64,000 nt of DNA, taken from assembly GCA_028751875.1 (NCBI GenBank), contig CM054159.1, forward strand, positions 5,444,719 through 5,508,718, read 5' to 3'. Below are positions 1 to 9,745 of the stretch, piece by piece. A program made the position numbers and the translations under genes. The first letter of the stretch is position 1. The number at the start of each line of letters is the position of its first letter. This stretch comes from Rapana venosa. Taxonomy: Eukaryota; Mollusca; Gastropoda; Neogastropoda; Muricidae. The notes under the pieces were generated by a model. That model saw only the letters and a list, made by a program, of their open reading frames with translations. It was not told the origin of the DNA and did no database searches.

Positions 1-375
1 AGATAATGCGTAAACAGAGATATATCAGACTGGTAGACCTTAACGAAAACATCAGAAGAGTATGGGCTTCAAAGCAATACATACTAGAAACCAACTTACC
101 GGAATGGGATATATGTAGCGCTGGAAAGTGACTCTTTAACGTTTTTGGTTCTGCCAAGTGGTCTCGAAGACAACCTGAAGGGAAAAGGACAGCTTCCAAC
201 TTCAAACACACACAAGGTCTGCGCGCATCCGCTGAGCTCTTCGTTCAGTGTCTGCCACACGTGCAGCAGTGACTTGTGAAGAAAACACATGCAATTGTCC
301 TTCTCCTTCATCTGCACGGGAAGTCAGATCACCTTCAGGGTTGTTATGTTTAGCCATATATAATAAGAGAGAGCA
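1..375. repeat. Head block of the large repeating unit, copy U1
   Basis: This block begins with AGATAATGCGTAAACAG and recurs with high similarity at 13931, 42158 and 54541. Each time it is followed by AGA/AGAC/GATA microsatellites and then the LINE fragment. It contains no convincing coding frame. The four copies set the phase of the 12-14 kb unit. The U6 copy at 54541 is the most degraded. Function is unknown; it is probably ordinary intronic or intergenic DNA carried in the repeated segment. Confidence 0.75.
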
Positions 376-690
<315 letters not shown>

Positions 691-731
691 GCCGGCAACT
701 AGAACGGCAGTGGCGGAAGTCAAAAACCGAA

Positions 732-1913
732 ATGAACAAACAGCTTTTCCGAAAACAAATAAACAAAGTCAAACTCTTAATCCATTCAGCAAAGACAGAC
801 TACTACTCTTCCCAAATTCTCTGTGCTACATCCATAAAATCTCTTTTTTCCCTCACCTCAAATCTCCTTGGATCTGCAAAAACAACTCCTCTGCCTAACA
901 CCCACAGCCTGTCTGAACTTCCATCCATATTTTCTGCCTTCTTTTCAGACAAAGTTCGAAACATACGCTCCAGACTTGATCAAACTCAATTCCAGCCTGC
1001 GCCTCCTGACCCCCAATTCACTGGAACTCCTCTCTTTTCCTTCCATCCCACAAGTGAAAAAGAAATCATGACAATTCTGAAGGAAATGACTATAAAATCA
1101 TGCGACCTTGATCCCATACCTGCTCCTGTTTTCTCACAATGCCTTCAACAACTTGTGCCTATTATCACTAAAATAGTAAACTCATCTCTTCAGTCAGGAA
1201 ATTTTCCATCAGCTCTTAAAACAGCAATAGTCACACCTCTACTGAAAAAGCACGACCTCGATCCCAACATTCTGAAGAATTATAGGCCTGTCTCAAACTT
1301 ACCCTTTGTCTCTAAAGTACTAGAAAAAGTAGTTCTCAAACAGCTCAACAGTCACCTTCATTCCAATGATCTTCTTTCCACTTTTCAGTCTGCCTATCGC
1401 CCCAACCACAGCACCGAAACCACCCTAGTCCATACTTTAGATACATTTCTACTTGTTTCTGATGCAGGAAAAATCTCCCTCCTCACTCTTCTTGACTTAT
1501 CTGCAGCCTTTGATACCATAGATCACTCAATTCTTTCTCGCCTCCAAAATACGTTTGGTATTAATGGCACAGCCCTCACCTGGTTTACTTCATACCTCAC
1601 AGACCGGTTCCAGAAAGTTATTGTAAACAAAATTCAATCAAAACCTGTCAAAATGGAATGTGGAATCCCGAAGGGATCAGTCCTGGGCCCTGTTCTCTTT
1701 ACTCTCTACACTGCTCCACTCTCACATATAATAAACAACCACCCTATTGATCATCATTTCTATGCCGATGATACTCAACTTCAGTGCAGCGATACTGTTG
1801 AAAACTTGCCTTCCCTCCTGACAAATATGTCCTACTGCCTTCAAGACATTCAAAACTGGATGACTCAGAACAAGTTACACTTAATGCCGATAAAACTGAA
1901 GCCATGCTCATAG
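732..1913 (+). CDS. LINE reverse transcriptase, N-terminal and catalytic part (frameshifted element)
   Basis: The 393-residue frame covers the RT fingers and palm. RT block 1 is around residues 180-200 (PVSNLPFVSKVLEK). The first catalytic aspartate lies in LDLSAAFDTIDH (D near residue 255), followed by GIPKGSVLGP and the catalytic box FYADD (YADD at residues 344-347, nt 1761-1772). The enzyme family copies element RNA into DNA by target-primed reverse transcription in the nucleus. The frame goes wrong near nt 1877, where one base is missing compared with the copy at 44041-44055, and it then stops at 1913. The rest of the protein continues in another frame from 1904. The start codon is arbitrary because the element is 5'-truncated. 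It is a relic and probably inactive. Confidence 0.85.
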   Translation: MNKQLFRKQINKVKLLIHSAKTDYYSSQILCATSIKSLFSLTSNLLGSAKTTPLPNTHSLSELPSIFSAFFSDKVRNIRSRLDQTQFQPAPPDPQFTGTPLFSFHPTSEKEIMTILKEMTIKSCDLDPIPAPVFSQCLQQLVPIITKIVNSSLQSGNFPSALKTAIVTPLLKKHDLDPNILKNYRPVSNLPFVSKVLEKVVLKQLNSHLHSNDLLSTFQSAYRPNHSTETTLVHTLDTFLLVSDAGKISLLTLLDLSAAFDTIDHSILSRLQNTFGINGTALTWFTSYLTDRFQKVIVNKIQSKPVKMECGIPKGSVLGPVLFTLYTAPLSHIINNHPIDHHFYADDTQLQCSDTVENLPSLLTNMSYCLQDIQNWMTQNKLHLMPIKLKPCS

Positions 1914-2581
1914 GGACCCAACATAAACTTTCCTCTATCGCAAAAACTTCAATAGAATTCGGCAATACGTCAGTTCCTTTGTCCAGCTCTGTGAAGTATT
2001 TAGGAGTAGTTCTTGACAACACACTCTCTATGAAAAAATTCATCACCCAGACCTGCCAGTCTTGCTACTATCAATTACGGCGCATAAGTGCGATTCGCAA
2101 ATATCTGTCCACTGATGCAACTTCCATTCTTTCACGTTTAGACTACTGTAATTCTCTTTTGGCTGGCCTACCAGCATCATCTATCCACTCTCTTCAACGC
2201 ATACAAAACTCTGCAGCTCGACTGGTCCTAAGAAAGAAAAAATCTGAACACATCACTCCTCTTCTGCGATCTCTTCACTGGTTGCCTGTCTCACAAGGAC
2301 TGGAGTATAAGATCAATACCCTCTGTTTCAAATGTCTCCACAAATCTGCACCCTCTTATCTCTGTAACTGTCTTCACCTGTACACTCCATCCCGTTCCCT
2401 TCGTTCAGCCGCAGATACTTTGTGCTTTCGAACACCCAGATTCAAACAAACCACTGTTGGCCGTCGCTCCTTCTCTGTTTCGGGTCCATCCACCTGGAAT
2501 GACCTCCCTCTTTCACTTCGTCAAAAGCCTTCACTTGATTCCTTCAAATCCAGCCTCAAAACACACTTATTTCCTACCTGA
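1904..2581 (+). CDS. LINE reverse transcriptase, thumb and C-terminal part (second frame of the broken RT)
   Basis: This 225-residue frame carries the usual C-terminal CR1/L2 landmarks: [47 protein letters not shown], then RTPRFKQTTVGRRSFSVSGP and STWNDLPLSLR. It belongs to the same protein as the frame ending at 1913 and is separated from it only by a one-base deletion near 1877. Relative to the U5 copy (about 44283-44320) it also lacks 18 in-frame bases just before SRLDYCN. The stop at 2579-2581 is the natural end, because the independent copy at 63366-63605 stops at the equivalent place. Confidence 0.8.
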   Translation: MLIGTQHKLSSIAKTSIEFGNTSVPLSSSVKYLGVVLDNTLSMKKFITQTCQSCYYQLRRISAIRKYLSTDATSILSRLDYCNSLLAGLPASSIHSLQRIQNSAARLVLRKKKSEHITPLLRSLHWLPVSQGLEYKINTLCFKCLHKSAPSYLCNCLHLYTPSRSLRSAADTLCFRTPRFKQTTVGRRSFSVSGPSTWNDLPLSLRQKPSLDSFKSSLKTHLFPT

Positions 2582-2642
2582 GACTTTCCCCCCACATATC
2601 TATCCCTAATTTTCAACAGCATCTTTCACCTTCTAAGTGTTG

Positions 2643-2664
2643 TTCCGTGTGCGTGTGCGTGCGT

Positions 2665-2697
<33 letters not shown>

Positions 2698-2892
2698 CGT
2701 GTGCGTGCGTGCGTAGTGCGTGCGCATGGATTTGAATTCTCTTGCTCATTATGTTTAAGGAGAGTTGCATGCCTGTAAATGATTGAGTGCAAGCGCTTCG
2801 ATTTGTTTGTTTTTTACAAGATTCAGCGCTATATAAATTCCATGCATTATTATTATTATTATTATTTTATTATTATTATTATTATTATTAGA
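2643..2892. repeat. LINE 3' UTR repeats: GT/GC run and terminal (ATT)n
   Basis: A GTGTGC-rich run (2643-2720) sits in the LINE 3' UTR. An (ATT)n array (about 2848-2889) forms its 3' end. The array directly follows the GCGCTATATAAATTCC motif that also ends the independent copy near 63898, so it is the element tail and not a chance microsatellite. Confidence 0.85.
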
Positions 2893-3745
2893 TAGATAGA
2901 TGTTAGCGCCTTGGGTTACGGACTGGAAGGTCGCGGGTTCGATTCCCATAAAGTCCATAAGGGATTTTTCGGGACTCCGGCCGGCTCCTACCCCAGAGTG
3001 AGTGTCTGTGCTCAGTGGGAAGACTGACCACACATCGAGCTTCATACCACTTAAAAACGGAATTGCGAGTTTTAGAGTGTTCTCTCAAATTTACCTGACC
3101 AACACGCAGGTGTCTTGTATCTCTCGGGCCAGGTTGACGCGGATATATTAGATATTAAGCGTAGGCTACAACCTGTCAATAGTCTCCAAAGCATAATGCA
3201 CTTCCACGCAGCAGCATTACATCATCCTCATTGTCATTGATCATCATGCCATTGTAAAAAAAAAATTGCCTCTGATTCGGTGTCCCGTTTCTCTGTCTCA
3301 TGGTGACCTCAGATTCCGTTTGCCCATACACTCTGTGCCTGTGGTGAGTTTTTGTGTGTCAAAGCCTTTGGGGTTGAGTTCGCGGGGACGCGTTGGGGAC
3401 GTTGTGTGTTTGCCACCCCTGGTGGGCAACTCACTCAGTCTGCTCCCGCGACTGGAACTAATGCTGTCGGTTAGTAGGGGCTTTCGTAGGTGGTGGCCTG
3501 CTAATGTTAGCCCAAACAGGCACCATGAACAAACCACCAACGTGACCCCCAGCAGCAGTGCGGGCCCTCTGGCTGGTGGCCCCAAGCCACGGCGGCCTGA
3601 TAGTGATGGCTCCCTGTGGACTTTCCGACCCCTGAGATGAGACAAAACAAAATCGGTGTGGTTGTGCGGGAATTGGAATAAGCTGCGTGGGAACAGGGGT
3701 GTGGGAGTCGTCAGAGATGAGGCAGCAAAAAAAAAAAAAAAAAAA
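2893..3745 (+). mobile_element. tRNA-headed SINE or composite short element with poly-A tail (type I copies only)
   Basis: The head contains GTTAGCGCCTTGGGTTACGG and then a B-box-like GCGGGTTCGATTCCC (about 2933-2947), as in tRNA-derived SINEs. The 5' portion (TCGGGACTCCGGCCGGCTCC and following) looks like a SINE body common in gastropods. The body then runs unusually long, with a G+C-rich stretch at 3340-3640, and ends in about 20 A before GATA repeats. A badly degraded equivalent sits at 57020-57625 in U6. It is absent after the LINE in U2, U4 and U5. At about 850 bp it may be two nested elements. Confidence 0.6.
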
Positions 3746-3755
3746 ATTAGATAGA

Positions 3756-3809
<54 letters not shown>

Positions 3810-3907
3810 ATAGATAGATAATAGATAATAGATAGATAAGGTTGTGAGTGTGTGTGTGGTGTGTGAGTGGTGTGTGTGTGTGTTTGTGTGTGCGTTTGTG
3901 TGTCACG
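3746..3907. repeat. (GATA)n and GT-rich microsatellite
   Basis: Near-perfect (ATAG)n with a few deletions runs to about 3838, followed by GTGTGTGGT repeats. This tract joins the preceding poly-A SINE to a reversed SINE fragment. Confidence 0.9.
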
Positions 3908-4020
3908 TTGTCTTTTCTTATAAATCGAGGATAATGGAATAAGCTCTCATGTGCTTTATTCCATACATCCCGGTATGTACGACCGTTTTAGTAAATTCTG
4001 TCATTCTGTGTGTGTACACG
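3908..4020 (-). mobile_element. 3' fragment of tRNA-derived SINE family X, reverse orientation
   Basis: On the minus strand this ends in TTATTCCATTATCCTCGAT followed by A/T-rich sequence. The same end is seen in the fuller copies at 52758-53080 (+) and 61665-61905 (-). Only the 3' part is present. It includes an inverted repeat (TGGAATAA and TTATTCCA) around 3931-3962. Confidence 0.6.
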
Positions 4021-4082
4021 TTGTAATGTGTGTGCGTGCGTGTGCGTTTGCGTGCGTTTCTCATAAGCGCGAAATAATATTT

Positions 4083-4450
4083 GTCTTCTAAAATTTTACT
4101 CTTTTATAGAGTATAACCAAGAGATGTGATGGCCAAGAATTTGGTGGTTCGCGGGTTTTCAGGCAATGAATGAATATTGTACAGTTGAGTGTCTTTTGTA
4201 TATAATATAAAGGTATTGTACAGTTGAGTGTCTTTCGTATATAAAAGAAATGTATTGTAACAAGTTGAGTGTCTTTCGTATTTAAATAAATGTATTGTAC
4301 ATTGAGCGTCTTCGTTAATAATATAAATGTATGTAACAGTTGAGCGTCTTTCGTATATATATAAATGTATTGTACATTGAGCGTCTTTCGTAATAATATA
4401 AATTATTGTAACAGTTGAAGGCGTCCCTTCGTATATAATATAATGTATCC
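4083..4450. repeat. Degenerate 39-bp minisatellite, copy U1
   Basis: About seven copies of a 39-bp motif with core TTGAGCGTCTTTCGTATATA follow one another with frequent small deletions. The cleaner array at 57960-58415 in U6 gives the period clearly. It is absent from U2, U4 and U5. Confidence 0.85.
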
Positions 4451-4554
4451 CTGAAGCAGATTGTGGCTACGCAGTGTCCGCAGAACCCATCGCATAGGCA
4501 AGAATCACAATGAAGAACTTACCTTAGCCAAAAAGAGGAAAATATTTTAGAGGA

Positions 4555-4558
4555 TTAA

Positions 4559-4600
<42 letters not shown>

Positions 4601-4656
4601 TATAAGATATATATATATAATAATAATATTTTAGAGGATATATATATATATATATC
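4555..4656. repeat. (TA)n microsatellite
   Basis: Pure and interrupted AT repeats interspersed with TTTTAGAGGATTA, which occurs before and within the tract. The same layout is found at 58530-58627. Confidence 0.9.
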
Positions 4657-4800
4657 AGCCGTCAGCGCCTGGGCTTTATCACAGTTCTTGATTAAACCAT
4701 TGACGCTGGGGGCAACAGCAAGGTGAGAGGCTGTATGACCAGTGGCTTTCCCACTCATGGAATTCCACTTTACAGCTTAGTCTTTAGTGATCGACTATAA
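4657..4800 (-). other. Conserved low-copy block with weak ankyrin-like frame, U1
   Basis: On the minus strand a short frame reads GHTASHLAVAPSVNGLIK, which loosely resembles the helix 1 pattern of an ankyrin repeat (G-TxLHLA). It is stopped just upstream and runs into TA repeats downstream. The block is nearly identical at 58628-58775 apart from a 4-bp insertion there that shifts the possible start. There is no supporting splice context. It could be an exon relic or chance similarity. Confidence 0.2.
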
Positions 4801-4868
4801 CCGACTAGGAGGCTTGACTCGCACAGTCCTTATGTGCTGCAGCCCTGGGGGCTGTCTGGCCTTTGGAG

Positions 4869-5440
4869 ATGTGTGTGTGTGCGCGTGTGCGCGTGTGCGC
4901 GTGTGCGCGTGTGTGCGTGTGCGCGTGTGCGCGCGCGTGTGTGTGTGTGTGTGTTGTGTGTGTTATGCTGCTGCGTGTCATGTGTGTTCCTGATCGTGTT
5001 GATTTGTCTAAGTGTGTGGGTGAGTGTTTGTGTGCCGCATGCAACGCGTCATGTTTGAGTCTCTCTGTGCATGCTCTTTGCGTGCCGTGCGGTGCGTGCG
5101 TGCTGCGTGCGTGCTGCGTGCGTGCGTCGTGCGTGCTGTTGGTGTGTGTGTGTGCTGCGTGTGTGTGTGTGTGCGTGTGTGTGTGTGAGGGTGTATGTGT
5201 TTGTGTGGGTTTTGTGTGTATGTGTTGTGTGTGTGTTTGTGTGTGTGTTGTGTGTGGGTGTGTGCCCTTGTGTGCGTGCGTGCGTGTCCAATGAATTGTC
5301 CGTGATCGTGTGTGTTTGTTTAAGTGTGTATGTGTAAGTGTTTGTGTGCACGCATCACGCATCCATGTTGCGTCCAGACTGTGCCATGCTCTTGTGTCCC
5401 TGTGTGTCTGGTTGTGTGGCTGTGTGTGCTTGTGGCCAGG
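4869..5440. repeat. GT-rich array with an internal ~200-bp higher-order motif, U1
   Basis: GTGTGC and GTGTGT repeats are interrupted by a recurring non-simple core (TGATCGTG, then TTTGTCTAAGTGTG, then GTGCACGCATGCACGC) at about 4990-5060 and 5300-5370. The same core recurs at 17580, 27930, 28138, 33960, 45560, 59146 and 59331. The array is therefore a degenerate minisatellite and not only a dinucleotide run. Confidence 0.8.
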
Positions 5441-5668
5441 CGTGTGACGTAAAATATGTGCAAAGATAAAAGTTGAATATTCCTGAAAAGTCATAAAAGA
5501 GAAAATTTGGGGAGGAAGAGGAGAAGAGAGAGGTAGGATGAAAACAGCCTGACAAGAAAACATAACAGACAACAACCGGAGACACAGAGATATACATAGA
5601 GACGGACAGTGTCAGAGTAAGAAAAGCCAAGATAAAGTTTGGCAGTAATAGATAACATAAGTGCGGTG
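5441..5668. repeat. Conserved ~250-bp spacer between GT and AC arms, U1
   Basis: The block opens with GGCCAGGCGTGTGACGTAAA, passes through a purine-rich stretch (GGAGGAAAATTTGGGGAGG) and ends AGTTTGGCAGTAATAGATAA. It recurs between GT and AC arrays at 17706, 28266, 34086, 45660 and 59467. No frame is conserved among copies. It carries a CRE-like TGACGTAA that is preserved in three of the six copies. Confidence 0.8.
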
Positions 5669-5978
5669 CGCACACACACACCACAACTACGCACACACAA
5701 CACACCACACACCACAAACACATCAACACAAACTCGACACACACACATACAACACACACACAACACACACACAACACACACACAACACACCACAATACAA
5801 CACACAACACACACAACACACACATACAACACACACACAACACAACACACACACCCATCCAGAACACACAACACACAACATCCCACCCACTACACACCAC
5901 ACACACACACACACACACACACAACACACACACACACACACACACACAACAAAAAACACACACACACACCACACACAC

Positions 5979-6010
<32 letters not shown>
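5669..6010. repeat. AC-rich array, U1
   Basis: Repeats such as ACACACACCACACAACAC are complementary in composition to the GT array on the other side of the 250-bp spacer. The long THTH or CVCV frames here are repeat translations. Confidence 0.95.
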
Positions 6011-6013
<3 letters not shown>

Positions 6014-7017
6014 CACTAAATTGGAAGCTTCTCAACTTGTTTAATGACTTCTTTCTAAAAAGTTTTCATGTTAAGAGTCAGGTACTTTCAACAGCCTGTT
6101 GCAAAAGCCCTTACAAATATCACCATCACCCAGCTACCTTCATTTTGCCAAAAATCAAACATTCTGCTTTTTAGTTTAAAAACATATAATATACGGCAGC
6201 AAACTTTTGATACAATATTACCTATGCTAAAACATTTCGATGCTGGTCCCAACAAACAAAAAATACCCTACTACAACTTCTGTGGAAGAGACTGGAGCAC
6301 ATGCGTGTGTTAATACACGGGAAGAAAGTAACCTGAAAGAAGATCCTAAAACTTACCTGCATAAAAACATACATGCATGGCTGAAAAAACGAAGCCAGCA
6401 AGCCCTTTAGATTTAAAATCAGTATACCAACTCTTGTCTAAAACAGTGAACCGTCGCGACCTCCAAAAGAGCACGATCAAGCCACGTTGTCCTGCATCTT
6501 CCCTTTAAAACGAAACAAAACCAAAGCTATCCTGATGGCTCAGCCTCTATTCTAAGCACTACACTATTTCCAAATCGGCGCAACTGAAGAATGTTCCGAC
6601 CGTTGCCCAATACAGAGAGGTAAAGGAAGGTGGGTTTTTTAATCTTAGAATCCTCAAACTATGAAGTTTCCCATTTTAGACCAAATTTAAAATATCTTAG
6701 AATCCTAAAACTATGAAGAGTCCCATTTTAGACCAATCAGGTTGTTTTTTTTAAAAAGAAAATAGTAATGGAAATGAAATGTAGGGGCTTATCTATAAAA
6801 AAAAAAATTGTATTGCAAGCAAATACAGTGCAACACTTGAGAGGGAGAATAAGAGACAGAAAGAGACCTTAAAAAGCTAAATTCTATAAAATAAAATTAA
6901 AATTAAAAAAGAAAAGGTGGGGATACACGGTAAAGGCGGGTGCACACGTACACAAGCACGCACCTCACCTTCACCTAAGCGGCATCCCGAGAAGCTTTGG
7001 AAGGCCCGGAACAACGC
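6011..7017. other. AT-rich conserved non-coding block downstream of the terminal exon, U1
   Basis: The block starts TTGGAAGCTTCTCAACTTG and is found at the same place in all six units. It has no coding support. For the minus-strand gene it is the region beyond the stop codon, so it may include the 3' UTR. I see no AATAAA on the minus strand; a weaker ATTAAA lies at 6638-6643. Near its right end are a poly-A-rich strip and CACACGTACACAAGCACGC, a site that differs between the two unit types. Confidence 0.5.
6642..6745. repeat. 52-bp tandem duplication, two copies
   Basis: ATCTTAGAATCCT, then AACTATGAAG, then TCCCATTTTAGACCA occur twice with a 52-bp offset (6642 and 6694). The duplication is present in the other units near 19040, 29468, 35420, 46797 and 60541, so it predates their separation. 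Confidence 0.8.
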
Positions 7018-7650
7018 CTAGCTGTTGGACATCAGACCCAGACAAACCCAGATTGACAAGAGCAGCAAGCAGATGACCAGGAAGAAGGCGGCAGTGCTGT
7101 ACAGCCTCGCCGGGTCATCGTACGTCCAACACACCAGCAAGCCCACAGCCGCCATGAACAGCAGCAAGATGGTGACGTACAGCCTGGCGCCGTTCGCCAT
7201 GCGCTCCGTGCCTCTCCTCAGGAACTCCAGGAAGGACGATCCCAGGCTCTGCCCACCGGGAAGAGTCTGGCGAGCATCGACAAAGGGCTGCGCGTAGTCG
7301 CTCTCCGTTTCAGAATCTTCCTCCCGCCTGGCTTGACCGGAAGCCTCCCTGTCTGCGCTGGTAAGGGTGGTGTCCCTTGGCGGGCTGGCTGCACGGTCAC
7401 CCTGCTCCATGGTGGATGTCGGGGTGCTCCTGCCCGAGTTGCTTATCAAAGAGCTGCGGGCCCGGAGGTCGGAGCTGCCCTGTAGGGGTAAGGCAAAGAT
7501 GGGATCTAGACAGACAGTGGTGGCAGCAGCAGCGGCAGCAGCAGCAGTGGCTCCTCCAGGAGGCAAGGATGTTTGAGACGCCACGTCTTCAGAGGCGCTC
7601 TGCGGGGACCTGGCCTCCGCCTCGGACTCGGACTCGCCCGGGCTCCCTGG
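7018..7650 (-). CDS. Terminal coding exon of an unrecognised protein with two C-terminal membrane segments (best copy)
   Basis: The exon encodes 210 residues and then a stop at 7018-7020. It is Ser/Glu-rich at its start (PGSPGESESEAEARSPQ), has an eight-alanine run around residues 37-44 encoded by a GCN repeat, then a polar low-complexity stretch, SLGSSFLEFLRRGTERM before the membrane, and two hydrophobic helices at about residues 157-175 and 185-207. These are joined by a short WTYDDPARLY loop, and the protein ends LMSNS. That layout suggests a cytosolic tail with a hairpin membrane anchor at the C terminus. I recognise no family. The exon start is set by the AG at 7651-7652 after a pyrimidine-rich stretch; 66 bases upstream of the first GTG are in frame, which argues against initiation inside the exon. 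Upstream exons must lie at higher coordinates and are not seen. Copies in U2-U5 are broken. Confidence 0.7.
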   Translation of the reverse strand, partial: PGSPGESESEAEARSPQSASEDVASQTSLPPGGATAAAAAAAATTVCLDPIFALPLQGSSDLRARSSLISNSGRSTPTSTMEQGDRAASPPRDTTLTSADREASGQARREEDSETESDYAQPFVDARQTLPGGQSLGSSFLEFLRRGTERMANGARLYVTILLLFMAAVGLLVCWTYDDPARLYSTAAFFLVICLLLLSIWVCLGLMSNS

Positions 7651-7665
7651 CTGTAAAGAGTTAAT
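7651..7665 (-). other. 3' splice site of the terminal exon
   Basis: On the minus strand the intron ends AATTAACTCTTTACAG immediately before the open frame. The same acceptor is seen at about 30482 (U3) and in altered form at about 20123, 36503 and 47778. Reading stays open from the first exon base, consistent with a real splice junction. Confidence 0.6.
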
Positions 7666-7830
7666 TTTAGTTTCGTTGTTTTAGAGTGTGGTTAGGTACT
7701 TCCCCCTGAAGTGTTAATTTTAGTTTCGTTGTTTTAGAGTGTGGTTAGGTTCTTTCCCCTGAAGTGTTAATTTTAGTTTCGTTGTTTTAGAGTGTGGTTA
7801 GGTTCTTCCGCCTGAAGTGTTCATTTTAGG
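7660..7830. repeat. 53-bp tandem repeat in the intron beside the splice acceptor
   Basis: Three full copies start at 7660, 7713 and 7766, and a partial fourth starts at 7819. Each runs GTTAATTTTAGTTTCGTTG to CCCCTGAAGT. On the minus strand the repeat ends directly in the acceptor pyrimidine tract. The array is kept in U3 (30490-30650) and U5 (47785-47958) and is shortened in U2 and U4. Confidence 0.95.
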
Positions 7831-8444
7831 ATAGGCATGTTCTGCTGTTATTGTAATTTCGAAAGCTGAGGTAACCAGTTGAATTTAAAGCTCCTTTTTT
7901 ATTGAGGTTTACTTGTTTTCGAATGCGTCTATAATATATGTAGTACACTTCGGCGAGCTCACTTGCTCATAAAAAGTAAACATTGCTGAATCCATACAGA
8001 TGTATGTACATTACATCTAACGTTTTAGATTAGAAATGGAAACAAAATTACATGCTACTGTTAAATTTGTTAAAGAGTACTTCCAGTGCTTTTCGTTATA
8101 GTCTAGAACAAAAATCCTGAAAAAAGAGGCAGCTGCCTGAAATGAACCTCTGCAGACAACTGGAAACTCAAAACTGACGCGATAGCGCCTACTAATGCAA
8201 ACGCAAGAGGATACAAAAGACACTGCAAAACATTTTTTAAAGGGTACAATAAAATGTTCAACACAACACACACCTATGAATAGGCACGACACTTCATAAC
8301 GCTAACAGACTAGATAATCTGGGTGACAGTGAAAATTTTAAACAGCGAGGGTTTTGGGTTTTACGGAAAACATTTTGAGCTGTTCAACAGCTATGGTTGG
8401 GGTGGGGTGTAATTCGACCAGTAAATATTTTAATCTAGCATCAG
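7831..8444. other. Intron-like unique sequence, no feature seen
   Basis: AT-rich sequence without repeats or coding frames. It has a partner at 47960-48630 in U5. Its first 150 bases match U3 up to about 30805, where that copy switches abruptly to microsatellite. Confidence 0.5.
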
Positions 8445-8745
8445 TCTGTACTTCTACTCCTACTTATTCTACTACTACTACTACCATCACCACCACCATC
8501 ACCACCACCATCACCACCACCACCACTACCACCACCACTACCATTACCACCACTGCTATTACTCCTACTACTCCTTGTACTCATACTACTGCTGCTTCTA
8601 CTCATACAACTACTACTACTACCCCTCCTCCTCCCCCTCCTCCTCCTACTCCTCCCCCCTACTCCCCCTTCCTACTACTCCTACTCCCCCCTCCTACGAC
8701 TCATCCTCTTACTCCTACTCCTGCTATTACTACGACGAGTAAACC
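8445..8745. repeat. (ACC/ACT)n trinucleotide tract
   Basis: Mixed ACT, ACC, ATC and CTC trinucleotides, giving threonine- and proline-rich spurious frames. The equivalent in U5 is at 48630-48915. Confidence 0.95.
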
Positions 8746-9290
8746 ATTTTATGAAGGAACTTTTGGGGGCGTTGCTGAATGGGTTGCCTGTTAACTGGAT
8801 TCAGACGCTCAGCTGTGAGAATCGGCTCGAACGAGTTAAGTTGAAATAATTCTTGAATTGCCAGCACACCCTTTTCTATCAACACACCTGAAAACACAGC
8901 CCAAAACAATGGCACTAATATTTTTTTAAAAGTATACTCTGAGCAAACAGTCAAGACTGCCAACGTGATACTAGTACTCTCAAACTTTCCGCAAGAAAAT
9001 GTGTTTTCCCCGATTGAACGCCCACCAAAAATTTAATTTGTCATATTTGGTACCCGTTGTCTTGCAAATTTTGCAGTCTTGTGGACTCCACCTACTGGGA
9101 AAAACAAAAAAAAATTGGGGTTTTTCCCCCCCACCCCACCCCCCATTCCGAATATTTTTCCCAGACCCGGGGAGAATTAGTCCCTTTCACCGCCCTTTTA
9201 GGCCACAGAAAAAAGTGTGGCGCAGAATGACAAACATCCATGCAGCAAATCTTCGATGGATAGGGGGATCAAGTAACCCGTAAGTTTAGG
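8746..9290. other. Unique non-coding block
   Basis: Sequence shared with U5 at 48930-49320 (landmarks GACGCTCAGCTGTGAGAA and TTTCCGCAAGAAAAT). There is no coding support. From about 9110 onward homopolymer runs become conspicuous. Confidence 0.5.
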
Positions 9291-9745
9291 ATTGACCCGT
9301 CTGTACTTTTACACTAACTCTACTACTATACTACATTAACTAGCTACTGCGCTTGGTGCTGCTGCTTCTGCTCTGCTGCGGCGGGCTGCTGTACTACTTG
9401 CTGCTACTGCTGCTACTACTGCTGTCTGTGTCCCCTTTTTCTGCTGCAATGCGCTACTCTGTGTATGCGTGGTAATACTATACACTAAAATTTCTACACT
9501 GCTTTTAGCTACTACGCGCTGCTGCTGCTGGTACCTACTACTTTTACTACTCTACTACTTCTACTCTACATTTTCTACTTTTACTATTCCCCCTTTACTA
9601 CTGCTATCTGTCTTCTATACTACGCTGCTGCTACTGACGCTGTACGCGCTACGCTAACTGCTTTTTCTACTTCTGCTAATTCTACTATCTGCTGCTGCTC
9701 TACTCACTCTATGCTACGCTTACTAATACTAAAACTAACTTTTTC
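9291..9745. repeat. (CTG/CTA)n trinucleotide tract, U1 only
   Basis: CTGCTGCTACTACTGCTG-type repeats interrupted by single-base changes. No matching tract is found at the expected place in U5 (near 49330), so it is a copy-specific insertion or expansion. Confidence 0.85.

Noticed and set aside
3266..3640. 124-residue frame in the GC-rich element body
   Set aside because: No domain and no conservation in the degraded U6 equivalent; it lies inside a SINE-like element.
7018..7584. Complete small gene starting at the GTG at 7584
   Set aside because: The frame stays open 66 bases further upstream to a splice acceptor, so an internal GTG start is unlikely; it is a terminal exon.
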